DNA from: Veillonellaceae bacterium
Lineage (GTDB): Bacteria > Bacillota > Negativicutes > Veillonellales > Veillonellaceae
Reading direction: 5' to 3'
Assembly (NCBI GenBank): GCA_900765165.1
Contig: CAAFQR010000108.1
Coordinates: 1-6,467 of the forward strand
DNA length: 6,467 nt
Shown here in pieces: positions 1-5,825 of this stretch. The translations under genes and the position numbers were made by a program. The notes beneath the pieces were generated by a model. It made no database searches. It was given only the letters and a program-made list of their open reading frames with translations, and was not told where the DNA came from. Every line of letters begins with the position of its first letter. Position 1 is the first letter of the stretch.

Positions 1-2112
1 ATCTTGGCTAAAGCCGATGAAGATGTAGATAAAGTATCCCGCTTGTATCGCCGTGGTTTGATTTCCGAAGACGAACGTTATCGCAAGACTATCCAGTTGT
101 GGACGAAGGCAACGGAAGACGTTACCGACGCCATGATGGATAACATGATGCGCGACATGGATGGTTTTAACCCGGTATACATGATGGCTATTTCCGGTGC
201 CCGTGGTAACAAACAGCAGATTCGTCAGTTGGCTGGTATGCGTGGTTTGATGGCCGACCCGTCCGGTCGTATCATCGACTTGCCGATTAAAGCTAACTTT
301 AAAGAAGGCTTGACCGTATTGGATTACTTTACGTCCTCTCATGGTGCTCGTAAAGGTTTGGCCGATACGGCGTTACGTACCGCTGACTCCGGTTACTTGA
401 CTCGTCGTCTCGTTGACGTATCGCAAGACGTTATCGTACGCGAAGAAGACTGCGACGTAGTAGGTATTGATTTGGTACGCGAACGTGCTCGCTTGGCTAG
501 CACGACTCGTCAGGCAATTTCCTTGCTTAAGGACAAATTGGTTGGCCGCGTATTAGATAAAGACGTAGTGGATACCACTACCGGTGAAATTGTATTGCCG
601 GCTGAAACTATTTTGTCCGAAGAATCCTTGGAAGCATTGGCAGATCATAAGATTCCGGCTATTGCTTTGCGCGGTGTTCATTTGGGCAGCGACAGCGACA
701 TTAACCACACCAACTTGGTTCAGAACATCATCCTCGGTGAATCTGACGAAGAAATTCGCAGCACCTTGCGTGAAACCATGGTTCAGAACATGATGGGTAA
801 AGACACGGTTAATGCAGTTGTTGACAGCGAAGGCAATGAAATCGTACCGGCTAAGACTGCCTTGACCGAAGAAGCTATCGAACGCATCTTGGATAGCGAC
901 GTTAAGGAAGTTCAGGTACGCAACAACGATATCCATGGTATCGAAGTAGAAGCTATCGTAGAAGGCCAGGGCATTATCGAACCGTTGAAGGATCGTATTG
1001 TAGGTCGTACGGCAGCTGAAGAATTATATAACAAAGAAACTGGCGAAGTTATCGTGCCGCTCAACGGTGAAATCACCGAAGATTTGGCTGATGAAGTCGT
1101 TAAGTACTACGACACCGTTAAGATTCGCTCTGTATTGACTTGTCGTTCCCCGTATGGCGTTTGCATGAAGTGCTATGGCCGTGACTTGGGTACTGGCGGA
1201 CAGGTACAGGTCGGTGAAGCTGTAGGTATTATTGCCGCACAGTCTATCGGTGAACCGGGTACTCAGTTGACAATGCGTACATTCCATACCGGTGGGGTTG
1301 CCGGCGATGACATCACGCAAGGTTTGCCGCGTGTCGAAGAATTGTTCGAAGCACGTCGTCCGAAACGTCATGCCATCATCAGTGAAATCGAAGGTACCGT
1401 GCGCGTTGTACCGAATGACAACAAGAAGGGGACCAATACCATCTATGTAACTAACAACGATGGCATTGAACAGGATTACCTCATTCCTTACGGCTCCCGT
1501 ATTATCGTTAAGGACGGCGACTATGTGAAATTAGGTGCCCGCCTTACCGAAGGTTCCATCAACCCGCATGACATTATGCGTGTAATGGGTACCGAAGCTA
1601 CACAGCGTTATTTGGTATACGAAGTACAGAAAGTATACAAATCTCAAGGTGTAGAAATTAACGATAAGCACATCGAAGTTATCGTACGTCAGATGCTCCA
1701 TAAGGTAAAAGTAGAAGACGCTGGCGATGCTGACTTGTTACCGGGCGATCCTATCGATGTTAATACCTTTGACGAAGAAAACCGTCGCTTAGTCTTGAAC
1801 GGCAAGAAACCGGCTACGGGCAAACGCATCCTCTTGGGTATTACGAAGGCCGCTTTGGCTACAGACAGCTTCTTGTCCGCTGCTTCCTTCCAGGAAACTA
1901 CGCGCGTACTTACCGATGCTGCTATTAAGGGTAAAATTGACCCCTTATTGGGCCTCAAAGAAAACGTTATTATTGGTAAGCTGATCCCGGCTGGTACCGG
2001 TATGAGTCGTTACCGTAAGATTAAAGTTGTAAAAAAGACGCCGGATGTACAGGACGTAATGGCTGATCCGACGGCTGCTGCTGACGACTACAACGAATCG
2101 GCAGAAGACTAA
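1..2112 (+). CDS. rpoC: DNA-directed RNA polymerase subunit beta' (RpoC), C-terminal part; 5' end outside window
   Basis: This is the catalytic beta' subunit of RNA polymerase. The frame is open at base 1, so the TTG at position 4 is an internal leucine, not a start; the DFDGD active-site part lies upstream. Residues below count that TTG codon as 1. The F-loop region GARGNKQQIRQLAGMRG is at 65-81. The bridge helix (HGARKGLADTALRTADSGYL) is at about 113-132. The Zn2 site is C150 plus C380, C387 and C390. The trigger loop (LTMRTFHTGGVAGDDITQGL, with M424, R425 and H428) is at 422-441. It is continuous, without the large insert found in E. coli. The jaw and C-terminal clamp regions follow, with conserved ASFQETTRVLTDAA at 627-640 and LKENVIIGKLIPAGTG at 651-666, then a short acidic tail. 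The odd part is residues 151-380, about 150 longer than in E. coli or B. subtilis (see the repeat entry). The gene is followed by a terminator, so it ends the rpoB-rpoC operon. Confidence 0.98.
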   Translation: MLAKADEDVDKVSRLYRRGLISEDERYRKTIQLWTKATEDVTDAMMDNMMRDMDGFNPVYMMAISGARGNKQQIRQLAGMRGLMADPSGRIIDLPIKANFKEGLTVLDYFTSSHGARKGLADTALRTADSGYLTRRLVDVSQDVIVREEDCDVVGIDLVRERARLASTTRQAISLLKDKLVGRVLDKDVVDTTTGEIVLPAETILSEESLEALADHKIPAIALRGVHLGSDSDINHTNLVQNIILGESDEEIRSTLRETMVQNMMGKDTVNAVVDSEGNEIVPAKTALTEEAIERILDSDVKEVQVRNNDIHGIEVEAIVEGQGIIEPLKDRIVGRTAAEELYNKETGEVIVPLNGEITEDLADEVVKYYDTVKIRSVLTCRSPYGVCMKCYGRDLGTGGQVQVGEAVGIIAAQSIGEPGTQLTMRTFHTGGVAGDDITQGLPRVEELFEARRPKRHAIISEIEGTVRVVPNDNKKGTNTIYVTNNDGIEQDYLIPYGSRIIVKDGDYVKLGARLTEGSINPHDIMRVMGTEATQRYLVYEVQKVYKSQGVEINDKHIEVIVRQMLHKVKVEDAGDADLLPGDPIDVNTFDEENRRLVLNGKKPATGKRILLGITKAALATDSFLSAASFQETTRVLTDAAIKGKIDPLLGLKENVIIGKLIPAGTGMSRYRKIKVVKKTPDVQDVMADPTAAADDYNESAED
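454..1143 (+). repeat. three tandem diverged protein modules inside rpoC (Zn2-site insertion)
   Basis: Between Zn2 cysteine C150 and C380 of the RpoC fragment there are three units of about 70-83 residues: 151-225 (454-678), 226-308 (679-927) and 309-380 (928-1143). Units 1 and 3 share a lead-in (DVVGIDL / DIHGIEV) and the core LKDKLVGR / LKDRIVGR. All three share a TGEIVLP-like strand followed by an acidic helix and a (V/A)xxR strand. Examples are EIVLPAETILSEESLEAL, EIVPAKTALTEEAIERIL and EVIVPLNGEITEDLADEVV. Unit 2 has lost the GR (V260-Q-N). The V-G-R positions fall at 180, 260 and 333, so the spacing is 80 and 73 residues. In E. coli (C814 to C888) and B. subtilis, as I recall them, this interval holds one unit of about 75 residues. 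Unit 3 joins the CRSPYGVC zinc knuckle and is the likely ancestral copy. The repeat is visible in protein, not as near-identical DNA, so the duplication looks old. Confidence 0.8.
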
Positions 2113-2156
2113 GAGTGTCTTGCAACTGAATACTTGTCCTCTCGAGGATGAATAGT

Positions 2157-2191
2157 AAAAGAGTCGGCATCATTTTGATGCTGACTCTTTT
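2157..2191 (+). terminator. intrinsic terminator after rpoC
   Basis: A 15-bp stem (AAAAGAGTCGGCATC, 2157-2171) pairs with GATGCTGACTCTTTT (2177-2191), with one G-U pair and a 5-nt loop ATTTT. The arm ends in TTTT and is followed by ATATCTATTTT. It begins 44 nt after the rpoC stop. The A-tract on the left arm means it could also stop transcription coming from the right. It separates the rpo operon from the str operon. A small weak hairpin (TCCT-CTCG-AGGA, 2137-2148) precedes it; I give that no function. Confidence 0.93.
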
Positions 2192-2232
2192 ATATCTATT
2201 TTGCATGAATAAAAGATTGCAAATGCATGGTG

Positions 2233-2255
2233 TGCATAAAAAGATAATTTATGCA
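2233..2255. repeat. perfect 8-bp inverted repeat TGCATAAA-N7-TTTATGCA
   Basis: The left arm is 2233-2240 and the right arm 2248-2255, with the spacer AAGATAA. The arms contain two of the five TGCAT words in this spacer. No T-run follows, so it does not look like a terminator. It lies about 125 nt upstream of the str -35 box, far for a simple repressor site. It could be an operator, or chance in AT-rich DNA. Confidence 0.5.
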
Positions 2256-2315
2256 TTAAAACACTCTGGTTTTGTAATTTTACGCAATAAATATGCATGC
2301 AAAAGAGAATATGAA

Positions 2316-2337
2316 ACACACGGATATGTGTACATAT
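2316..2337. repeat. overlapping short inverted repeats upstream of the str promoter
   Basis: Two inverted repeats overlap. ACACA (2316-2320) pairs with TGTGT (2327-2331) across 6 nt, and ATATGT (2324-2329) pairs with ACATAT (2332-2337) across GT. They are mutually exclusive as hairpins. As DNA, the second resembles a 14-bp dyad operator about 40 nt before the -35 box. Function is unknown. Confidence 0.4.
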
Positions 2338-2377
2338 AAAAGTCAGTGTTTACGCGAAAAAATGGCTCTCTAATGTG

Positions 2378-2406
2378 TTGACAACCCGTGGGTATAATGA
2401 TAAACT
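2378..2406 (+). promoter_or_regulatory. probable sigma-70/sigma-A promoter of the str operon
   Basis: A perfect TTGACA (-35) lies at 2378-2383. At the standard 17-nt spacing is TAAACT (2401-2406), which matches the -10 consensus at four of six bases. It is preceded by TGA (2398-2400), an extended -10 element. A perfect TATAAT lies at 2393-2398, but it is only 9 nt from TTGACA and has no good -35 of its own (CTAATG at 17 nt spacing). I favour TTGACA-N17-TAAACT, giving a start near 2412-2414; the TATAAT could serve an overlapping promoter. The spacer contains the small dyad ACCC-GT-GGGT (2384-2393). This is the only good promoter between the rpoC terminator and ybxF. Confidence 0.75.
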
Positions 2407-2414
2407 GAGTAAGT

Positions 2415-2438
2415 GCTTCGGGGAGGAATGCCCTGAGC
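2415..2438 (+). promoter_or_regulatory. hairpin at the 5' end of the str operon leader RNA
   Basis: GCTTCGGG (2415-2422) can pair with CCCTGAGC (2431-2438) with one C-U mismatch and one G-U pair, leaving the loop GAGGAATG. It would sit at or within a few bases of the predicted 5' end of the transcript, 24 nt before the ybxF start codon, and does not cover the ybxF Shine-Dalgarno (AAGGAG, about 2450-2455). Possible roles are protection of the mRNA end or a protein-binding site. The loop has a GGAGG-ATG that would encode only two codons, so it is not a leader peptide. Confidence 0.45.
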
Positions 2439-2462
2439 ATAAAACAAACAAGGAGCAAGCCT

Positions 2463-2708
2463 ATGGAATTGGACATTTTGACATCAGCGAAAAAGACAAT
2501 CGGTGCCAAGCAAACATCAAAAGCCATTGCGCGCGGCGATGTAAAACTGGTATTCGTTGCCAACAACAGCGATGAACGAATCGCTTTGCCCATACTTGAG
2601 CTTTGTGAGGAGCACAATGTTCCGGTTAACCGAGAACACTCGATGGAAGAGCTCGGACGTGCAGGCCACATAAAAGTTAAGGCTGCAGCAATCGGCGTGC
2701 TTCGCTAA
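2463..2708 (+). CDS. ybxF: L7Ae/L30e-family RNA-binding protein (YbxF / ribosomal L7Ae-like)
   Basis: A protein of 81 residues, matching the roughly 82 of B. subtilis YbxF (also RplGB), with the family pattern. GAKQTSKAIARGDVKLVFVA (14-33) holds the RNA-contacting G-x-KQT segment. VPVNREHSMEELGRA (53-67) and HIKVKAAAIGVL (69-80) form the second half of the small alpha-beta-alpha fold. The ATG at 2463 has AAGGAG 7-8 nt upstream. Family knowledge: L7Ae proteins bind kink-turn RNA, and B. subtilis YbxF does so in vitro and has been linked to ribosomes. Its exact cellular role is unclear. It is the first gene after the str promoter and 76 nt before rpsL, the usual Firmicutes position. Its codon use differs from its neighbours: Glu is GAA four times and GAG four times, all Thr are ACA, and ATA, CGA and TCA appear. 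This suggests weaker expression. Confidence 0.93.
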   Translation: MELDILTSAKKTIGAKQTSKAIARGDVKLVFVANNSDERIALPILELCEEHNVPVNREHSMEELGRAGHIKVKAAAIGVLR

Positions 2709-2718
2709 ATTCGGTAAT

Positions 2719-2747
2719 ATCCGACGGTACACTTTGTATCGACGGAT
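2719..2747 (+). promoter_or_regulatory. hairpin in the ybxF-rpsL gap
   Basis: ATCCG-A-CGGTAC (2719-2730) pairs with GTATCG-A-CGGAT (2736-2747), giving 11 pairs with one A-A mismatch and one G-U pair, around the loop ACTTT. It starts 10 nt after the ybxF stop and ends 23 nt before the rpsL Shine-Dalgarno. It is followed by CAATTATAAATC rather than a T-run, so it is not a standard terminator. It could be an RNA processing or stability element that separates a weakly expressed ybxF from strongly expressed rpsL, or a protein-binding site. Confidence 0.55.
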
Positions 2748-2770
2748 CAATTATAAATCTAAATGTTTGG

Positions 2771-2780
2771 AAAGGAGGTG
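2771..2780 (+). promoter_or_regulatory. unusually complete Shine-Dalgarno of rpsL
   Basis: AAAGGAGGTG matches the complement of the 16S rRNA 3' tail across ten bases and lies 5 nt before the rpsL ATG. It is the strongest ribosome binding site in the window, as fits a very highly made ribosomal protein. Confidence 0.85.
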
Positions 2781-2785
2781 CCCAA

Positions 2786-3160
2786 ATGCCGACAATCAAC
2801 CAGCTAGTACGTAAGGGTCGCGAAACGTTGACCCGTAAATCCACGGCTCCGGCTTTGAAAGAATGCCCGCAGAAACGTGGTGTATGTACTCGTGTTTACA
2901 CAGCTACTCCGAAAAAACCGAACTCCGCGCTTCGTAAAGTTGCCCGTGTTCGTTTGACAAATGCAATCGAAGTAACTGCTTATATCCCGGGCATTGGACA
3001 CAATTTACAGGAACACAGTGTAGTACTTATCAGAGGCGGTCGTGTTAAGGACCTTCCAGGTGTGCGTTATCACATCGTTCGCGGTGCCTTGGATACAGCT
3101 GGCGTACAGAATCGTATGCAGAGCCGTTCCAAATATGGCGCTAAAAAAGCTAAGAAATAA
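2786..3160 (+). CDS. rpsL: 30S ribosomal protein S12
   Basis: S12 sits at the decoding centre of the 30S subunit, where it helps check codon-anticodon pairing and is the classical streptomycin-resistance locus. The protein is 124 residues, the standard length. It begins MPTINQLVRKGR and has the conserved loops TPKKPNSALRK (41-51) and GGRVKDLPGVRYH (84-96). K43 and K88, the positions most often changed in streptomycin-resistant mutants, are both the wild-type lysine. D89 is the aspartate that is methylthiolated in many bacteria. The C-terminus is basic (YGAKKAKK). The ATG at 2786 is fixed by the Shine-Dalgarno 5 nt upstream and by family alignment. It lies 42 nt upstream of rpsG and is probably co-transcribed with it. 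Confidence 0.99.
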   Translation: MPTINQLVRKGRETLTRKSTAPALKECPQKRGVCTRVYTATPKKPNSALRKVARVRLTNAIEVTAYIPGIGHNLQEHSVVLIRGGRVKDLPGVRYHIVRGALDTAGVQNRMQSRSKYGAKKAKK

Positions 3161-3202
3161 TTTAGCGTAACGTATTAACACACATCAAAGGAGGAATATA
3201 AC

Positions 3203-3673
3203 ATGCCGAGAAAAGGCCCTGTGCCGAAGCGTGATGTACTTCCGGATCCGGTGTACAACAGCAAATTAGTTACACGCTTCATCAACAAAGTAATGTACGA
3301 TGGCAAGAAAGGCGTTGCCGAATCCATCGTATATGATGCATTCGAAATCGTTCGTTCCAAAATGGGTCAGGACCCGTTGGAAGTTTTTGATCAGGCATTG
3401 AAAAATGTAATGCCTGTTTTGGAAGTTCGCGCTCGCCGTATTGGTGGTGCTAACTACCAGGTACCGGTTGAAGTTCGCGCTGACCGTCGTTTGTCCTTGG
3501 GCATTCGTTGGATGGTAAACTACGCTCGTCTTCGTGGCGAACGCACTATGAAAGAACGCTTAGCCGGTGAATTAATGGACGCATTCAACAACACTGGTGC
3601 GGCTATTAAGAAAAAAGAAGATACTCATAAAATGGCAGAAGCTAATAAAGCATTTGCTCATTATCGTTGGTAA
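3203..3673 (+). CDS. rpsG: 30S ribosomal protein S7
   Basis: S7 nucleates assembly of the 30S head by binding the 3' domain of 16S rRNA and lines the E site. The protein is 156 residues, the usual length. It has the N-terminal signature MPRKGPVPKRDVLPDP and the helix YNSKLVTRFINKVMYDGKK (18-36). The beta-hairpin arm EVRARRIGGANYQVPVEV is at about 74-91, and the DTHKMAEANKAFAHYRW end is complete. AAAGGAGG (3187-3194) lies 8 nt before the ATG. In E. coli, S7 represses its operon by binding a long rpsL-rpsG intercistronic hairpin. Here the gap is only 42 nt and I see no comparable hairpin. fusA follows after 19 nt. Confidence 0.99.
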   Translation: MPRKGPVPKRDVLPDPVYNSKLVTRFINKVMYDGKKGVAESIVYDAFEIVRSKMGQDPLEVFDQALKNVMPVLEVRARRIGGANYQVPVEVRADRRLSLGIRWMVNYARLRGERTMKERLAGELMDAFNNTGAAIKKKEDTHKMAEANKAFAHYRW

Positions 3674-3675
3674 TT

Positions 3676-3684
3676 AAAGAGGAG
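3676..3684 (+). promoter_or_regulatory. Shine-Dalgarno that fixes the fusA start at GTG 3693
   Basis: AAAGAGGAG ends at 3684. The earlier in-frame GTG at 3684 overlaps this site and cannot use it. The GTG at 3693 lies 8 nt downstream and begins the conserved N-terminus MAREFSLEKTRN of EF-G, so it is the real start. Confidence 0.9.
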
Positions 3685-3692
3685 TGACACTC

Positions 3693-5768
3693 GTGGCAAG
3701 AGAATTTTCCTTAGAGAAAACTCGTAATATCGGTATTATGGCTCACATCGATGCCGGTAAAACTACCACAACTGAACGTATCCTCTACTACACAGGTCGA
3801 GTTCACAAGATCGGCGAAGTACATGATGGCGCTGCAACGATGGACTGGATGGCTCAGGAACAGGAACGCGGTATTACGATTACGTCCGCAGCTACTACCT
3901 GCCATTGGAAAGATCATCGCATTAACATCATCGACACCCCTGGTCACGTTGACTTCACTGTAGAAGTAGAACGTTCGTTGCGCGTACTTGATGGCTCTGT
4001 TGCAGTATTCAGTGCTAAGGGCGGCGTTGAACCGCAGTCTGAAACCGTATGGCGTCAGGCTTCCACTTACGGCGTACCGCGTATCGCATTTGTTAACAAA
4101 ATGGATACTGTAGGTGCTGATTTCTTCAACGTAGTTCAGATGATGAAAGATCGTTTGGGCGCTAACAGCGTAGCTATTCAGGTACCGATTGGTGCGGAAG
4201 ATACTTTCAAAGGCATCATCGACTTGATGACTATGAAAGCCGAAATCTACACCAGCGATGACGGTAAAGAATATGAAATTACCGACATCCCGGCAGAATA
4301 TCAGCAGGTTGCTGAAGAACGCCGCGAAATGATGGTAGATGCTATCGCCGAAACCGACGATGAAATCATGATGAAATACTTAGAAGGGGAAGAAATTTCC
4401 ATCGACGAACTGAAAGTTGCTTTGCGCAAAGCAGTTTGCGAAAACAAATTGTTCCCTGTTCTTTGCGGTTCCGCATATAAGAACAAAGGCGTTCAGATGT
4501 TACTTGACGCTGTAGTTGATTACATGCCGGCTCCGACGGATATCCCGCCGATTAAAGGTGTGAATCCGGATACCGGTGCTGATGAAACTCGTCCGTCTTC
4601 TGATGACGAACCGTTCTCCGCATTGGCATTCAAAATCATGGCTGACCCGTACGTAGGTAAGCTCGCATTCTTCCGTGTGTACTCCGGTACCTTGGAATCC
4701 GGCTCCTATGTATTGAACTCCACTAAAGGCAAAAAAGAACGTGTTGGCCGTATCCTTCAGATGCATGCTAACACTCGTATGGAAATCGAAAAAGTTTACT
4801 CCGGCGACATTGCTGCAGCAGTAGGCTTGAAAGATACTACGACTGGCGACACGCTTTGCGATGAAAAAGCTCCAGTAATCTTGGAATCCATGGAATTCCC
4901 GGAACCGGTTATCTCCGTTGCGGTTGAACCGAAAACGAAAGCCGACCAGGAAAAAATGGGTATCGCATTAGCTCGTTTGGCCGAAGAAGACCCGACCTTC
5001 AAAGTTCGCACTGATGAAGAAACTGGTCAGACTATTATCTCCGGTATGGGCGAATTGCACTTGGATATCATCGTTGACCGTATGAATCGTGAATTCAAGG
5101 TTGAATGTAACGTTGGTAAACCGCAGGTTGCTTATCGTGAAACGATTCGCAAAACTGTTAAATCCCAGGGTAAATTCGTACGTCAGTCCGGTGGTCGTGG
5201 TCAGTACGGCGACTGCTGGTTGGAATTGATTCCGCAGGAACCGGGCGCTGGCTTTGAATTCGAAAACAAAGTCGTTGGTGGTGCGATTCCTCGCGAATAC
5301 ATCGGACCAGTTGAAGCCGGTGTAAAAGAAGCAATGGAATCCGGCGTTGTTGCTGGTTATCCGATGGTTGACATCAAAGTAATCGTTTATGATGGTTCCT
5401 ATCATGATGTTGACTCCTCGGAAATGGCCTTCAAAATCGCAGGTTCTATGGGCTTCAAGGAAGGTGCTCGCAAGGCTGATCCGGTTCTCCTCGAACCGTA
5501 CATGTCTGTTGAAGTAGACGTTCCGGAAGAATACATGGGCGACGTTATCGGTGACTTGAACTCTCGTCGCGGTCGTATGGAAGGCATGGAAGCTCGTAAC
5601 GGCAACCAGCACATTAAAGCATACGTTCCGTTGAGCGAAATGTTCGGTTACGCAACTGACCTTCGTTCTAAAACGCAGGGGCGTGGCAACTACTCCATGT
5701 CCGTAGACCACTACGAAGAAGTACCGAAGAAAATCGCTGAAGAAATTCAGGCTAAGAAAAACGGCTAA
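3693..5768 (+). CDS. fusA: translation elongation factor G (EF-G)
   Basis: EF-G is the GTPase that drives tRNA and mRNA translocation and, with RRF, helps recycle ribosomes. The protein is 691 residues with a GTG start; B. subtilis EF-G is about the same length. G domain motifs are AHIDAGKT (G1, 17-24), RGITIT (G2, 59-64), DTPGH (G3, 81-85, with catalytic H85), NKMD (G4, 135-138) and GSA (G5, 259-261). Domain II follows with DPYVGKLAFFRVYSG. Domain III has MGELHLDI at 452-459. Domain IV has the tip loop YDGSYHDVDSSEMAF from 566, including H571. Domain V carries EYMGDVIGDLNSRRGRMEGM. F88 and H456 match the wild-type residues at the S. aureus fusidic-acid sites F88 and H457. This is the canonical EF-G, not a paralogue: it sits in the str operon and all motifs are intact. 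tuf begins 57 nt later. Confidence 0.99.
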   Translation: MAREFSLEKTRNIGIMAHIDAGKTTTTERILYYTGRVHKIGEVHDGAATMDWMAQEQERGITITSAATTCHWKDHRINIIDTPGHVDFTVEVERSLRVLDGSVAVFSAKGGVEPQSETVWRQASTYGVPRIAFVNKMDTVGADFFNVVQMMKDRLGANSVAIQVPIGAEDTFKGIIDLMTMKAEIYTSDDGKEYEITDIPAEYQQVAEERREMMVDAIAETDDEIMMKYLEGEEISIDELKVALRKAVCENKLFPVLCGSAYKNKGVQMLLDAVVDYMPAPTDIPPIKGVNPDTGADETRPSSDDEPFSALAFKIMADPYVGKLAFFRVYSGTLESGSYVLNSTKGKKERVGRILQMHANTRMEIEKVYSGDIAAAVGLKDTTTGDTLCDEKAPVILESMEFPEPVISVAVEPKTKADQEKMGIALARLAEEDPTFKVRTDEETGQTIISGMGELHLDIIVDRMNREFKVECNVGKPQVAYRETIRKTVKSQGKFVRQSGGRGQYGDCWLELIPQEPGAGFEFENKVVGGAIPREYIGPVEAGVKEAMESGVVAGYPMVDIKVIVYDGSYHDVDSSEMAFKIAGSMGFKEGARKADPVLLEPYMSVEVDVPEEYMGDVIGDLNSRRGRMEGMEARNGNQHIKAYVPLSEMFGYATDLRSKTQGRGNYSMSVDHYEEVPKKIAEEIQAKKNG

Positions 5769-5825
5769 TCCCAAAAGGGTTACTAATACATTACAATTTT
5801 TAATTATCCGGGAGGACAATTCAAA

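Larger units (their letters stand above)
2192..2377. other. AT-rich intergenic region between the rpo terminator and the str promoter, no gene
   Basis: No open frame here has a ribosome binding site or recognisable protein. The stretch is clearly richer in A and T than the flanking genes. It contains five TGCAT words (2202, 2224, 2233, 2252 and 2294), three of them within the palindrome ATGCAT (2223, 2251, 2293), plus two inverted repeats listed separately. I found no convincing second promoter; TTTACG at 2349 with TAATGT at 2371 is only a weak match. It could be a site for a regulator of the str operon, or simply non-coding spacer. Confidence 0.6.

Noticed and set aside
4..6. TTG at position 4 as a start codon for the first gene
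   Set aside because: The frame is open to base 1 and the sequence is the middle of RpoC, so it is an internal leucine.
2148..2339. Plus-strand 63-codon open frame starting at ATG 2148
   Set aside because: It begins just before and passes through the rpoC terminator, has no properly spaced Shine-Dalgarno, and its hydrophobic and basic make-up is what AT-rich spacer would give.
2422..2436. Leader peptide in the str leader (GGAGG followed by ATG 2428)
   Set aside because: The ATG is followed by CCC and TGA, giving only two codons, and it is too close to the GGAGG.
2375..2575. Plus-strand 66-codon open frame over the str promoter and into ybxF
   Set aside because: It starts upstream of the predicted transcription start and overlaps ybxF in another frame; no family is recognised.
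2249..2671. Minus-strand open frame of 140 codons opposite ybxF and its promoter
   Set aside because: It is antisense to a conserved gene, runs through the str promoter and leader, and has no recognisable protein features.
3684..3692. Upstream GTG start for fusA giving MTLV at the N-terminus
   Set aside because: This GTG overlaps the Shine-Dalgarno itself, and the conserved EF-G N-terminus begins at the GTG at 3693.
5769..5825. Terminator or separate tuf promoter in the fusA-tuf gap
   Set aside because: CCCAAAAGGG gives only a 3-bp stem, and TACAAT at 5792 has no matching -35 at a workable distance.
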